NCBI GenBank assembly: GCA_903813345.2
Contig: CAIIXF020000009.1
Coordinates: 27,874,740-27,938,739 of the forward strand
Direction of reading: 5' to 3'
Length of the DNA stretch: 64,000 nucleotides
DNA from: Owenia fusiformis
Taxonomy: Eukaryota; Annelida; Polychaeta; Sabellida; Oweniidae
Part shown: one piece after another, positions 1 to 12,857 of the stretch
How the letters are laid out: every line of letters begins with the position of its first letter
Position numbering within the stretch: the first letter of the stretch is position 1
Program-made: the position numbers and the translations under genes
Notes under the pieces: generated by a model
Databases searched by the model: none
What the model saw: the letters and a program-made list of their open reading frames with translations, nothing else
What the model was told of the DNA's origin: nothing

Positions 1-370
1 GCGTAGACAAGACTTTACGTGCAAGATTTTAAGACGGAAAATCCAAAATGGCTGCCTTGACATTTATCCAGAATGCCGTAAAAATTATCAGATCTAGATT
101 TTCATACTGAGAATCATCCCTGAAAATTTGAAATTGATCTACCAAACGGTTCACCTGAAAATGCGTAGACAAGACTTTACAGACACGATTTTAGGACGGA
201 AAATCCAAAATGGCTGCCTTGACATTTACCCAGAATGCCCAAAAACTAATCAGATCTAGATTCTCATACTAAGAATCATCCCTGAAAATTTGAAATTGAT
301 CTACCAAACGGTTCACCTGAAAACGCGTAGACAAGACTTTACAGACAAGATTTTAGGACGGAAAAATCCA
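1..370. repeat. 162-bp tandem repeat, cut by window edge
   Basis: Units start at 1, 163 and 325 with GCGTAGACAAGACTTTAC and carry CCAAAATGGCTGCC. The third unit decays near 370. The sequence resembles other arrays here that contain AAAATGGC-type words. Confidence 0.85.
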
Positions 371-966
371 AAATGGCCGACAATAAAAAAGTGATTATGA
401 GTTTTTGCTGAAATCTTTTTACAAAATTATCACATATACCTACTGTTAACAATAACATAAGCTTTTACAACAAAGTACACCTGAAATTATTTATAAAGCT
501 ACTAAAAAGTTAAAGCATGAAAACTGAAAAACACCATTCAATATGATACAAAGTATTATCGTGCGCTAACTTTTCTTAAAACATTCAAAATGGCTGACAT
601 GACTGAGCTAACAGGTCCAAAACCTAATCAGATCTAGAATGAAGTGAGCTGAACAAGATGTTAAAGTTTTAAAAGCAACTGTGAAGCCGTTTTTCTTAAA
701 GTTTGCAGACAAGGATTTTAGCATTTGACTTCAAAATGGCCGACAGGAAGTAGGAATCGAGTTAATTTTTTTTCATCCACATCTGCATGCACTCATAAAT
801 TATCCCTGAAAATTTGAAGGTGATATCTGCAGCGGTTTTGGAGAAAACTCCCGGACGTACGGACGGACAGACAGACGGACAGACAGACGGACGGACAGAC
901 GGACGGACGGACAGACGGACGCGCCTAGGCCGACAATATGGCCCCACACTATGTGGTGGGGACATA
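371..966. repeat. Decayed array units ending in a GACGGACA tract
   Basis: From 371 to 837 lie single, degenerate relatives of the 162-bp unit (AAAATGGCTGACA, AAAATGGCCGACAGG). From about 851 to 920 is a low-complexity run of CGGACAGA words. A hairpin, CCCCAC...GTGGTGGGG, lies at 942-961. The same order of parts recurs at 6640-7217. Confidence 0.7.
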
Positions 967-1787
967 ATAAAAACTAATGAACTTTGATTTTTTGAAATTG
1001 ATATTATATAGCATATCAAAAACAAATACAGCATTAGTGGATTTAACAATTCTTGCTCCTTAAAGGGAGACTGTTGCCTGGGTTTCTCCAATGGATAATC
1101 AGTGATGTCCCATTATAATTGCTCAAAAAATATCTCACATACCCTAGATATATCCTGAGAACAAATAATTCGCACAGTATCGCTGAAATATTGAGAAAAT
1201 CAACAGAACAACCAACCATCAGAAGGAAAGCAATTAGTATAGTCTAAGCCACAAATAATGGTTTTATCTACAGTGTATCTATTAAAACACTTAAAAAATA
1301 TAAAAGTATGCTTCTATCTCAGTATCTATTATTTAAAAATGATCAATCATAAAGTGCGTCGCAAAAAACGCAACAAGCAAAAACATTGTAAAACCATGAT
1401 GGTTATATCAATTCCATTTATTTTACCATGAAGCCATGTGTCTCCTCTTTGTTACTTGTCTGTGAACAATAATCAAGGTGATACTGTTAACAAATCAGAT
1501 GAACCATCAAGGTTGGCAAGTACTTATATTTATTAATAACATCTTTTAACGCCAAAATATAGAGGGGTACAATCTAATTGCGCTTCTATCCAACAGTATC
1601 TTTAATATGTTATAAAGTTGAAGTTTCTTGAGTGAGAGTCAAATTATATAGCTTTAAAATATAAGATAAGTTTCTTAATACTGAACTAATTCATATATTA
1701 CCTTTTTCAATCATTAAAGTCATAAAGATGGAAAATCTGTTGCTTTGTTTTCTTGACTCGGTTAAGGTAGATCTCCACAGTAGGAAT
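967..1787. other. No recognisable feature
   Basis: This is AT-rich sequence with stop codons in all frames. I see no repeat, hairpin or splice-supported exon. Confidence 0.5.
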
Positions 1788-2335
1788 TTTTATGTAAATT
1801 CATGATAACAATTTCAAATAATTAATGAAATATGTATGCCTAATATCTTCACATTTTTCAGTGAATTCATGATAACAATTTCAAACAACAATTAATGAAA
1901 TATGTAGGCCTAATATCTTCACATTTTTATGTAAATTCATGATAACAATTTCAAATAATTAATGAAATATGTATGCCTAATATCTTCACATTTTTCAGTG
2001 AATTCATGATAACAATTTCAAACAATTAATGAAATATGTATGCCTAATATCTTCACATTTTTCAGTGAATTCATGATAACAATTTCAAACAATTAATGAA
2101 ATATGTAGGCCTAATATCTTCACATTTTTATGTAAATTCATGATAACAATTTCAAATAATTAATGAAATATGTATGCCTAATATCTTCACATTTTTCAGT
2201 GAATTCATGATAACAATTTCAAACAATTAATGAAATATGTATGCCTAATATCTTCACATTTTTCAGTGAATTCATGATAACAATTTCAAACAATTAATGA
2301 AATATGTAGGCCTAATATCTTCACAATTTTCTGTG
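1788..2335. repeat. 67-bp minisatellite, 8 units, with higher-order pattern
   Basis: The core is AATTCATGATAACAATTTCA. Units begin near 1796, 1863, 1933, 2000, 2067, 2134, 2201 and 2268. Linkers alternate between TTTTTATGTAA and TTTTTCAGTG types. Confidence 0.9.
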
Positions 2336-4080
2336 GATGTTTATGTAAGGGTAAATAATAAATGGTATAAGTACAATACAATTATTTCAATTTAATGTTG
2401 AAATTACATTTCCTGGAATTACTTTTTTTTACTTTTTTTAAAGAAAGTGGGGAACTACCTTAATACTGAAATTAATAATACTGACAAGAACTTGTGGGGA
2501 ATCAGATTACTTAGTATCTTACATCCGTTGTCTGTCTGGTTATCCACCTCTGCATCAGCTGCCATTCTTCCAAAAATAGACATGCAAAATGTCACAAGCT
2601 GCAATTTGTTACAGACACCAAACTCTGACTACCAACCACCGAACACTGTCCATGAAAAAGTTGGAAACTATAACGACATACAAATCAAGAAATGAAATGA
2701 TTGATAAACCTTTCTAAAAATTGACCAATTAACTAATTATATGTTTGAAATGAACGACTGATTTTCTAACAGTTACATGATATCAGAATTTATATAAATT
2801 CTTAAATATGCGTAAACATTATAAATTGCCCACAATGGGGCAGGTCCAACCAATATACAGCTACGCACTGATGAATACATTTCCTTGAGCTTTCATTCAT
2901 GTATAATGCCTATTATAAACAGGCATTAAAATGCTATTAATCTGAAGCGAATCGAGATGAAAATTGGAGAAAATGAGCAATTTACAGTAGTATGTATTCT
3001 ACTTTTCATACAGTCAATTGTATCATATTTAATCGATATTTAAGAAGGATCATTTATTTAATGATTTTGAATCTTGGTTCTACATGTATATGATAAATAT
3101 CCAGAAAAATCCTTGATGTCTATGATGTATCATGATAGGTCTTAAATTGTGACAATTTGTAAAAACTGTAAACCCAAGGCTGAATAAAATGTATTTGAGT
3201 TATCAAAAATTATATTTCTAACAGAAAAAGGTGGCCATTTTGAATCAGGTGGCCATACTGGAAAATCCTTCGATAATTAAAGTACATATGCTCATAAGAC
3301 ATCAGTCTATAAAGTTTAGACCAAATTCAATTACCGGTATTCTTGTTATATTTTTTGTTTCTAAAAAATGGTGGTAATTCTGAATTAGCTACCAGCTTTT
3401 AAAATTTCTTCTTGAGTAGATTTTCTATGCCCATATACTTTAATAACATGATGAGGCTCATAAATTCAAACCAAATCCATCAAATAAATATTTGAGTTAT
3501 CATCTATAAAGATGGGTGTCATGGTTGCCATTTCTTAAGTACATGGTATGAAATCTGATCTGGGGGGGCACAGAAAATATATCTATACTGAGAACTCTTA
3601 CATCCAACTATGAGCTATCCTTTATGATCTTGCTTCGCTGGTGACACGTGGAAAGAAGTGAAATACCCATGAACCATCCATGGACGTGAGCTAAAATGTC
3701 CACTGTGCTAATACTGGCTAGCTAACCTGAGTGCACTCTCTACCTAAAGCCTAAGAACAATCATACTTAGCATGTTGTTATCAAGCTAATGGTTTATAAG
3801 GTAGCAAATTATGAAGAATGAAATGATGAATTATTATCTGACTATCACTTTTGACTTTAGGGGTATTACTAGTGAAGACCCTTCAACTTAATGGTATTTA
3901 TATTAAGGATACTTTGGAAAGTTAAATGAGGGAAAATTACCGTTGGTAAACGATGTTCGCTTGAGTAACTAAAAAGATGCCTAAGTTAAAAATTGCAAGT
4001 TATATTAAATCTGCAAATAAAAGTGCAAATACAGTGATATTTGTGTACAGGCTAATTTTGTTTTATATTCTTTAAGACCA
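2336..4080. other. No gene; one degenerate repeat relative
   Basis: From 3220 to 3560 there is a decayed relative of the array at 6640 (GGTGGCCATTTTGAATCAG, TGGCCATACTGGAAAATCC). The rest shows nothing I can name. The 82-codon open frame at 2447-2695 lacks splice or family support. Confidence 0.45.
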
Positions 4081-4082
4081 GG

Positions 4083-4310
4083 GTGCATGTTCGGAATTTT
4101 TTGCATTCCTCAATTGAGTCACATGTAATTTTTCAAAAACTCCTTCCCAACATTGTCTACATCTTCCAGTTTTGCACAAAAAGTGCACTTATGTTCCTAG
4201 AAAAGACTGGTGAGAAGAATATTTTGATAAAATGTATAAAAACAAGAAAATTCAGTGAAAATAATTTGGAAATTTTCTGAATTTTTTCACTGAATTTTCT
4301 CATTTGTTAT
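4083..4310. repeat. Partial copy of the MITE at 31091-31378
   Basis: It shares GAGTCACATGT, AGTTTTGCACAAA-AGTGCACT and CAGTGAAAA...TTTTCACTGAATTTTCT with the element inside FERRY3 intron 8. Its right terminal repeat is not recognisable. Confidence 0.6.
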
Positions 4311-5690
4311 ATACACCCAGAACATTTTGCCCATAAATATTTATTTTCAAGACCATGATATGCGCTATGTCATCATACTATTTATTTTTGATGTTGCGTT
4401 ATGTAGTTAATTGTATTGGTTTTGACAGAAATTTGATCAGAAAACTGAAATATTTCTAGCAAATTTCGAAAACAAACTAACTGCAGATTTTACTTCCTAC
4501 TCATGAAAACTTGAAGACACTCCATAACATGGCGAAGAGTATAATAAATGTAAAAATTCTAATATAAACTATTTTCTCTGACTTAAAGCCTTTAGATTTT
4601 GACTTGGGAATTGCCTTTAATTTCCAATATGGCAGCTTAAACTAACAAACAGTTATTTTTAATTCTATATGTTTTTGTCAACTTTTTTTTATAATTAGTA
4701 GCCATGTGCAACAAAATCAAATTAAAACCAGATAATTCATATCTCTATCCAATGTACCAGTATAATATCAATGAAAAAACTCATGTTCTATCATCTCTTT
4801 CGTTTGTTACAATACAATACAATATAGATTAAAATCTACCATATCTGGACTTTTAATCTGTACTGTCCCTCGTGATTTATCATGATGCTTACATGTCAAT
4901 AGTAATGGTGGGTTCAAGGACAAAGAGCAGAATAATTGCCCCGGATAAATGACAAACAACCTCCACAACATGTGTCTGCATTTTTAAAATTGAAAACCAT
5001 TGGTTAAAACGGTTATAGACACTTGCTATATCAAATTGTAGATTCATACCATAATTAACTGTATATGTATTTACATAAAGTCTATTTCAAGCAAACTTAA
5101 TAGTTTAGAGCCTTATAATTAAATCTTATCATTATTCACTCAGACTAATGTGTTATGCCAACTCAAGAACAACAAGAACAAAAACAATGAAATGCATAAA
5201 ACAAACAACTTGTGTCATGACAGGTGAAAAGTCTTCACCTATTCATTTATACAGTCAATGATTCATTTCATTCTGTGGTTCTATGGGTTGAAAAGAGGTT
5301 GAAAAGAGGTTGAAAAAGCCATTCACCTGTTTCTGTGCTAGGTCAGGTCAGGTGAATAGAACTCACATGAAATTAAAATAAATATTGATTTTATACTGAT
5401 ACACAAATACAATTATTTTTATGACTGATTTCATTGAATATTCAGTAAATTACATTGTTAAACCTCAATGAGGTGAATCTATCTTTTACAAAAACAATTT
5501 GCTTGGATTTGGGATTTTTTAATTTAAAGATGTGAATTAATATAAAAGAATCAAAGGAGCAAGGCTCTTGCTGATTTGCTGTTTTGAACATTTTGGTGAA
5601 TTGCAATATTACAATGCACTAATTGTACTAATTTGCAAGGTACTAAAATTACTGGGGAATTTGGTGGCTACTTAATTTGACGGATCCACC
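4311..5690. other. No gene; short 16-bp tandem triplet
   Basis: Around 5288-5325 the phrase TTGAAAAGAGG is repeated three times. Otherwise this is AT-rich sequence with no exon or repeat I can support. Confidence 0.4.
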
Positions 5691-6120
5691 AAATTAAAAT
5701 GGCTGCACATATGGAAAACCTTTTCTGACATTAGGTATAGCAATAGACCCAAATTTTAGGATCTGGTATGAGAATGTCCCCCTTCCCAAATAATGACTTT
5801 TGAGATATGGCAATGATGGGATTTTCATACTTTCTGGTATGAGAATGGTTAGGGAAAATATAGTACCTTACACCTCAGTGGCGTAGCGTGTGTATTTTGT
5901 GAGTGTAAGTCACGAGTGAGCGAAGGGGGGTTTGGGGTTGGGTTCTTCCCAAGAAAATTTGAAAATGAGATTGAAGTCGAAAAAAATATAAAATATGAAA
6001 TTCCAACAAATATTGACTAACAAAATGTAAAATATTGGAAACATTTGACAGATTCGTATGGGAACATATTGATATCTGGGGGTTCAGCCTAGGATCTCGC
6101 CAAATTGTGTATATATTGAA
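5690..6120. repeat. Dispersed repeat, inverted copy at 56490-56900
   Basis: GGGTTCAGCCTAGGATC, TATGGGAACATATTGATATC and CTGGTATGAGAATG appear here and, reverse-complemented, near 56500-56880. A CAGTGGCGTAGC word typical of transposon ends lies at 5876. Confidence 0.7.
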
Positions 6121-6639
6121 CCCTCGGAAGCATCAGCAACAGCAGCAACAGGTCTTATGGTATTGAAAGACTCTCCCCATATAGCTCAGTGCGAGAGCAT
6201 GTACTACAAGGTAATTATGCAGTTGGTCATGAATTTGAGCAAGAATAATTTACTTGTTGCATAAAATATATCAGGTTGTTCGACTGAGTGGTCCCCGACT
6301 CATAAAAAGGCTGTGATGTACTTACACAGTATGCTTATGCATGAGTATACATAAAAGAACAAACAGGACTCCTTCAAGGAGCGGTTTCTGGGTCTTTCTT
6401 CCAGGATTACTTGCGTAAATTACGACTGTGCATATATGGGGGCTATAGGTTAATATGTTTGAGATGGAACACTCTTTTTATTTCAAAAACCATCGCTTAT
6501 TTATTAAAAGAATAGTAAGAATACCACGGAGTAGCAAATCCCACCGAACAAAACATATTATGCTTATTATAGCTAGGTGTAAATGTTGAAGTGTTTGTGC
6601 ACTTTGTGATAGAAGCATGAAAGGCACAAAGTTAGTTTA

Positions 6640-7217
6640 TACCATTGTGGACTAGGCATCATCATATAAAATTTGAACCAAATCCGTTCACTGGTATATG
6701 AGTTATCAAAGATTACGTTTTTTATGAAAATTGGCCGCCATCTTGAAAATTATTTCTTGAACAGAGCTACTGTGTCCCTAGGCATAATCATATAAAATTT
6801 CAACCAAATCTGTTCACTGGTATTTGAGTTATCAAAGATTACGTTTTTTACGAAAAATTGCCGCCATTTTGAAATTAAGTGGCCATCTTGAACATTTTTT
6901 GTCAAACATAGCTACTGTGTCCCTAGGCATCAGCATATAAAATTTGAACCAAATCACTCAACTTGTATTTGAGTAATATCAACGATTACATTTTTTACGA
7001 AAAATGGTGGCCATTTTGAATTGAGCGGCCATATTGAAAATTCCTTCTCGAGCAGAGATCCTACACTCATAAGGCATAAGCCTATTAAATTTAAACCAAA
7101 TTCGTCAACTGGTATTGGAGTTATCGCCCGGACACACAGACAAACGAACGGACGGACAGACGGAAGAACGGACGGACGGCTTCTCTATATCCCCCTCAAA
7201 CTTCGTTCGGTGGGATA
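6640..7217 (+). repeat. About 125-bp tandem array with GGAC tail and hairpin end
   Basis: Four degenerate units share TTTGAACCAAATC...CACTGGTAT-TGAGTTATC. They are followed by a GAACGGACGGACAGACGG run at 7145-7180 and an imperfect hairpin at 7188-7217 (TATCCCCCTCAAAC / GTTCGGTGGGATA). The same end lies at 48007-48037 in reverse orientation. The RTDG-rich open frames here are artefacts of the repeat. Confidence 0.75.
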
Positions 7218-7974
7218 ATAACAAAATGATATGCTATTACCACTTAAGCTACTTACCAATATGTTCCACGACCCCACGCAACCTAGGTTGCCTAGTGAAA
7301 TCAGTCAAACATGCCAAGTGGATCGAAAAAATATTCTATTTGTCGTCGAAATCATTGTGCCTCATTACTACATGAGTTTCCATATCCATCCATTTTGCCA
7401 TAATTTTGTGTAAAATGAAACATTTTTATTATGAAATTAGCGATGTAGGTCATAAATAGGTTCTACGTAGGCAAGTTTATTTCGCACACCTCATGCCTGG
7501 AGGTTCACTCTGAATAATTTGGGTAGGTATATGTGTTATTCAAGTCTCTAGCCAATTCTTGGCTGAAGCAATTTTATCTGAAACACCTTGAACTATTGTA
7601 AAATTTCGAGCGGGGGTTTAATAAATTTAAGTAATATTCTAAAAACTGCCATGTTAATAATTCATGAATTGAAATGCTAACAGATTGTCTTGTTGAGATA
7701 TTGAACGTTTTCATTTAAAATAGAAGTCGTCCAGTTTTTATCTGTCTTCAATATGCTGACATATAGATGGTCCTAATTGACAGGAAGATGGTGGAAATCG
7801 GAGAAATTTTATTTCACGATAAAAAGAAATAAATATCATGCGAGGTAGACGATTTGATAAACTAGGACTACGTGTAAAGATCGATGAAGGTGAGTTTATT
7901 ATTTCTACATCAATAAAAATAACCCGACCAGGAAATTTAAAGGCAAATTCAAAACAACAAACGGTATCTTATTT

Positions 7975-8009
7975 ATATTCTATGGCCACACTCAATGGCC
8001 ATAGAATAT
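7975..8009. repeat. Perfect 14-bp-arm hairpin
   Basis: ATATTCTATGGCCA, a 7-base loop, then its exact reverse complement. Confidence 0.85.
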
Positions 8010-9245
8010 GGTAAGGTATGTGAGGCAAGGCCAATTTTTACTTTGGGCACAAACTATGCAAACTCCAGACAGGAATTAAACATGGACACCTTCAATCTTG
8101 AGTGGAGATTGACATGGAAAAATGCTTGTAAAGGGGGCCTTTGGTGTGGCACATAGGTATTGAGATGTATACTGGAGTGAAACCCCCGGGACGTCATGTT
8201 GATTTTTTTTTTTTTTTTTAACAACGTCATGTTGATATAAATTGGGAGAAAATGTGACCTACTTTTGAAAATAATAATTTTCGTGTATCGTACATAATAA
8301 TCACTAGACTGTTTATAAAATTTATATTTCAAATATAATAGATACCTTTTGTTACAAACATATTCAAGCAAGTGTGTAAGAAAATGCCAGAAATAAGTGG
8401 CAAAAGGGATACTGACATTTTATCCTAACCTCTTTATTGGAAAGTCCACGTGACTATTTAGGTCCCGGGAACATAAAAATCGGCAATAAAAGTAAAATGA
8501 GGCACGATTGTTCTGAACAAACTGCTGGGTGATTTCGAGGAAGTGGAAATATTTTTTCGATTCAATTTTTCTTCCTGCGCTACTGCCTTCACTGTCATGT
8601 TTGGCTGATCTCATAATACTACCTAGGGTTGCCAGAGGTCGTGGTACAACCTCAATTCTAGTATTTAGATACTGTATATCCTTGGTGATGCTATGAACTT
8701 ATTGTAGTAGTCTCGGTATATTTCACAAAGTATATCGTCTAATATTAGCTTTTTTGATTTTTAAAAAAATCATCATGATTTTACCACCAAAATTCACGTC
8801 CAAGAAATGATCATTCAAGTAATCTGGCCATTAAAAAATCAAAACTTAGCAGGTTTGTGATAAAACAAATTAAATAAGTGTGAGAATGTAAAATCAAAAG
8901 TGTAATTTAATTAAATAATATTAATTAATAACTGCTGTGATTTGATTGGTCGACTGCACAGACATCTTTCAAGTAAACAAGATGGCGATTGACAGCTAAA
9001 AGTCAGCTGGACACAAATCCTAGATATTGACAGCTATTAACAAGCAGATTATTTCGTCAATAAGATATTTATGTACATAATCTGAATATTTTAGAGACGA
9101 TCATTGTACATATGGTGAGATTGAGCTGTTAGAGTAGAGATTTGGATGTTGGCGAAGTGAGCATGTCTTTTTTCCTACATTATGCGAGAGTGGGGGGTTA
9201 AATCTTATTCCTGGGACTATGCATATACAAAGTTAGTTCAACGTT

Positions 9246-9307
9246 GTTAAACTCAATAACGGCGTTCTTTACTATTAGGAATGTTCTTGTCCGTTATTGA
9301 GTTTAAC
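9246..9307. repeat. Perfect 17-bp-arm hairpin
   Basis: GTTAAACTCAATAACGG and its exact reverse complement flank 28 bases. It may be a very short MITE remnant. Confidence 0.8.
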
Positions 9308-9966
9308 CTCCTTACTATTCTTTCTATTGCAAGTTCTGAATACTTTCAGACAAGAATATAAAAAAATACATAACATCAAGCGATTTAACAAATATTGTGT
9401 TAAATGTTCATTTATAATGGTATAATGAGGCTACACTTACCAATCTCTAAAATGACATTTCCGCATGTCTGTCATTGTGTCTGTTCATCCGTGGGTGTCC
9501 CGGGTTTAAATTAAACTATTAGCGAAACGAAATTGTTGTCAAATAGATTGATAATTATTATCGCGATGACTCTGGATAAAAAGATCAATTTTGAGGATAA
9601 CAGGTATCTTTGATTGATTTATATAGCGCATGTTTACACGCAAATGGTTATTAATTGCAAACCTACTGTTTGTTAATGCAGTGCCGCAATGACGGTTAAT
9701 TTCTGATACGATTTGCAATTTCGATGTTAACAGAACTGACCGACATTTTCGTTATAGTCCAAGCCTGTCTCCAATATTTTCGTAATTATGCGTTAATAGG
9801 GTCTAAGGGGGATACGGGATGGTGCGCATGTATTCATAAGGTATACATGCTTGAATCACATTCTTTATGCAATATTACCATGTTTTCAGGATTTAATTAA
9901 TTCCGCTTGTCGAAACCTGTGGAACAATTGAATTAACACATCAAAGGCAAAATGATCATGGAGGTA

Positions 9967-10023
9967 AGACCTAGCCAGGGCCATAAGACATGTCAAATAA
10001 GAAACGAGGCCCAGGCTAGGTCT
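9967..10023. repeat. Imperfect hairpin
   Basis: AGACCTAGCC-AGGGCC and GGCCCA-GGCTAGGTCT pair across about 25 bases. It sits just outside the left end of the next element. Confidence 0.7.
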
Positions 10024-10050
10024 AATGTTGTTGGACTAATACGAAGTCTA

Positions 10051-12330
10051 AAGATAAAACACTTATTCTAGTGAGAAGTTCATATGGTTAAAATAACGAA
10101 ATAATAAAATGTTACCATGTATCTACTTAGCAGTTTGTTTTATGTCATCCCTCCTCCCAGGTTACATTGTGGAACGCAGCCAAACACGACAATGAAGGCA
10201 ACAACATATCGATATTGATCTTAGCAGAATTTTGGGAAATTTAGATCGTCCATTTTGCAAGCTCACGTGACTGATCATGTGACACGTGTCTAATCACGTG
10301 ACTAGTTACTGTATCAAGTGACTTAATGACGTGTCACCCAACCATGTCTTCAAGGAAAACGGTAGTAAATATTTTGGAAAATGTTTTGCGAGCATTTGCT
10401 ACTGATTATAGAAGGTCCAATTACGCAATGAACGAAATTGAAAAATAATAAAGATAAAACACTTATTCTAATGAGAAGTTCATATGGTTAAAATAACGAA
10501 ATAATGAAATGTTACCATGTGTCTACTTAAGCAGTTTGTTCTATGTCATCCATCCTGCTAGGTTACATTGTGGAATGCAGCCAAACACGACACTAAAGGC
10601 AGTATTCTGAGGTTATAAAATCTAAATCTAAAAAAATTCCCATTTGCAGCCCCTTGGAGATTTCCGGAATTGAACAAAGTAGCGAACGTTGCGATCTTTC
10701 AACTTAAGTTCGTTGTTTTTCACCACTTTATGTGTAGTATTTTCATTTAGGAGGCGGTCTTATTTGAATGCATCATTTCAGGTCTTTATGAATCAATAGA
10801 TCAATAAGCAGACTAAAAATACAATTTAGCAGTTTCTTTCGTTGCGTACTGGGCCTATTAGGCATGAAATACAATTTAGCAGTTTCGTTCGTTGCGTAAT
10901 TGGGCCTTCTATAATCAGTAGCAAATGCTCGCAAAACATCAGAGATCACGATAGTTGAAAAAACTTGTTAGCCATTGTGGTTTATTCTTCCAAAAAATTT
11001 TAGCCAACCAAAATATGAATTTGCCATTTTGACCGAAAAAAATTAAACAATTCTAATGACTGTTTTCCTTTTAAAAAATGGAATAAAATACTCACAGACT
11101 TTGCGTTTAAGATTGTTAGGGTATGAGGTTCCATATCCATCCGCCAAAAGGTATGACCCCTATATAGTCCATTTAAAAACTTGTGGTTTTGTTCTAAATA
11201 ACGCCATAGTTGGCTTCTAGGGTACCTAGTATGCCACTATTTGGTATCAAAATAAAGAGGAGGAGTTCAACGTTCATTTGAATTACGAAAATAGCGATGT
11301 AGGTCAAAAATAGTTCCGACGTGAGCATGTTTATTACGCGTTTGCCCATCATATCAGAATTGAGGAAGTGGTAGCAAACGCGAGTCACAATAAATGGACG
11401 CTGATATCTCAAAAAGTAACCTGACTCCCTATAATTTGATGTAGATCAATCGAACCCCTATATGAACAGGTACATTTTGATATATAACACTATGGGGGGT
11501 AAGCGTTTTATAGTTGGTCACGAACGCCATATGTGCAAAGTATTGTTATGAATTTTCGAATTTGGTGTTGGATTACGGTACTCATACCTTAGGCATTTTT
11601 GAAGGATACAACTACCCCGAAGTGAATATACAGATACATGATGACGCGCCACAATACTGATAGGGTTCTACTGTGAAATAGCATAGTATGTAAAATTAAT
11701 ATATGTCGCGTCATGAGTGACCAGAAATCTATTTTTCCGAAAAAGTTTTCTTCTGAAAAGTCGTTCAAATTCAACATTTATGAAGTTGTTTGGTGAGTAA
11801 ACCGTAAAAAAGCGAATTCGCCATAACTGTGAAATACCTTTACATATTTTTCGCCACCTCTTTTGAAAATTCGCGATTGGCAAATGGCAAACATCTACCG
11901 TGATCTCTGCTAAACATTTTCCAAAATATTTACTACCGTTTTCCTTGAAGACATGGTTGGGTGACACGTCATTAAGTCACATGATCGATACAGTAACTAG
12001 TCACGTGATCAGACACGTGTCACATGATCAGACACGTGTCACATGATCAGACACGTGTCACATGATCAGACACGTGTCACATGATCAGTCACGTGAGCTT
12101 GCAAAATTGGGACGATCTAAATTTCCAAAAAATTCTGCTAAGATCAATATCGATATGTTGTTGCCTTCATTGTCGTGTTTGGCTGCGTTCCACAATGTAA
12201 CCTAGCAGGATGGATGACATAGAACAAACTGCTAAGTAGACACATGGTAACATTTCATTATTTCGTTATTTTAACCATATGAACTTCTCACAGTAGAATA
12301 AGTGTTTTATCTTTAGAATAAGTGTTTTAT
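10051..12330. mobile_element. 2.3-kb DNA element with about 370-430-bp inverted arms
   Basis: The left arm (10051-about 10420) begins AAGATAAAACACTTATTCTA. The right arm (about 11890-12313) is its reverse complement and repeats the terminal 15 bases once more up to 12330. A second partial copy of the left end starts at 10449. The right arm carries a 19-bp CACGTG array. No transposase is readable, so it is non-autonomous. Confidence 0.8.
12007..12097. repeat. 19-bp CACGTG/TGATCA tandem array
   Basis: The unit GATCAGACACGTGTCACAT starts at 12007, 12026, 12045 and 12064, plus a partial unit at 12083. Six CACGTG palindromes lie within 12002-12096. Confidence 0.85.
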
Positions 12331-12857
12331 ACTGTACAAACGTTTTGTACCTTTCATATGAATGTATTTTTCCACGTAATATTGCAATTTAAAACAGGAC
12401 AAACTATCATTGTATAAAACGGGTATACCCCAGTTGTCCGAAACCCAGTTGTCCGAAACCCAGTAGTCCGAAACCCAATTGTCCGAAACCCAATTCTCCG
12501 AAACCCAGTTGTCCGAAAAATATAGTCATACTTTACCAGAGAAAAGGGGACATACTTAAGCTTAGGCCAATTTCATGCCATGTATTTGGCCAAATTAATG
12601 GGATGGACACATTTTGATGTTCATAGATCTCTCCCCTCACTTTGAATTGCATCCATTACGGCGTTAGCAGAATGGCAGGAACGGACGATTTATTCTACAT
12701 TGTGATTCTAAAAAAAGGTTACTAAAACACAATATATATATTACGGAACAGTTTATCTTATCTTCTCAAATCTCTTTTATGTAGGCAAAATAAAATGAAA
12801 CATTTTGAAACAGATAAAATAAGTTAACGCATAGAACTTTAAGAATAAAACAGTATA

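Larger units (their letters stand above)
7218..9966. other. No gene; three notable small structures
   Basis: Perfect hairpins lie at 7975-8009 (14-bp arms, ATATTCTATGGCCA) and 9246-9307 (17-bp arms, GTTAAACTCAATAACGG). A poly-T run at 8203-8219 lies between 13-bp direct repeats. No coding signal is evident. Confidence 0.5.

Noticed and set aside
6178-6250. tRNA or SINE head (TAGCTCAGTGCGAGAGCAT)
   Set aside because: An A-box-like stretch is present but no B-box follows at the right distance and no arms pair.
7021-7375. Proteins rich in RTDGRTDG or DKRTDGQT
   Set aside because: They are translations of the (GGAC/GACA)n low-complexity run in a repeat, in overlapping frames.
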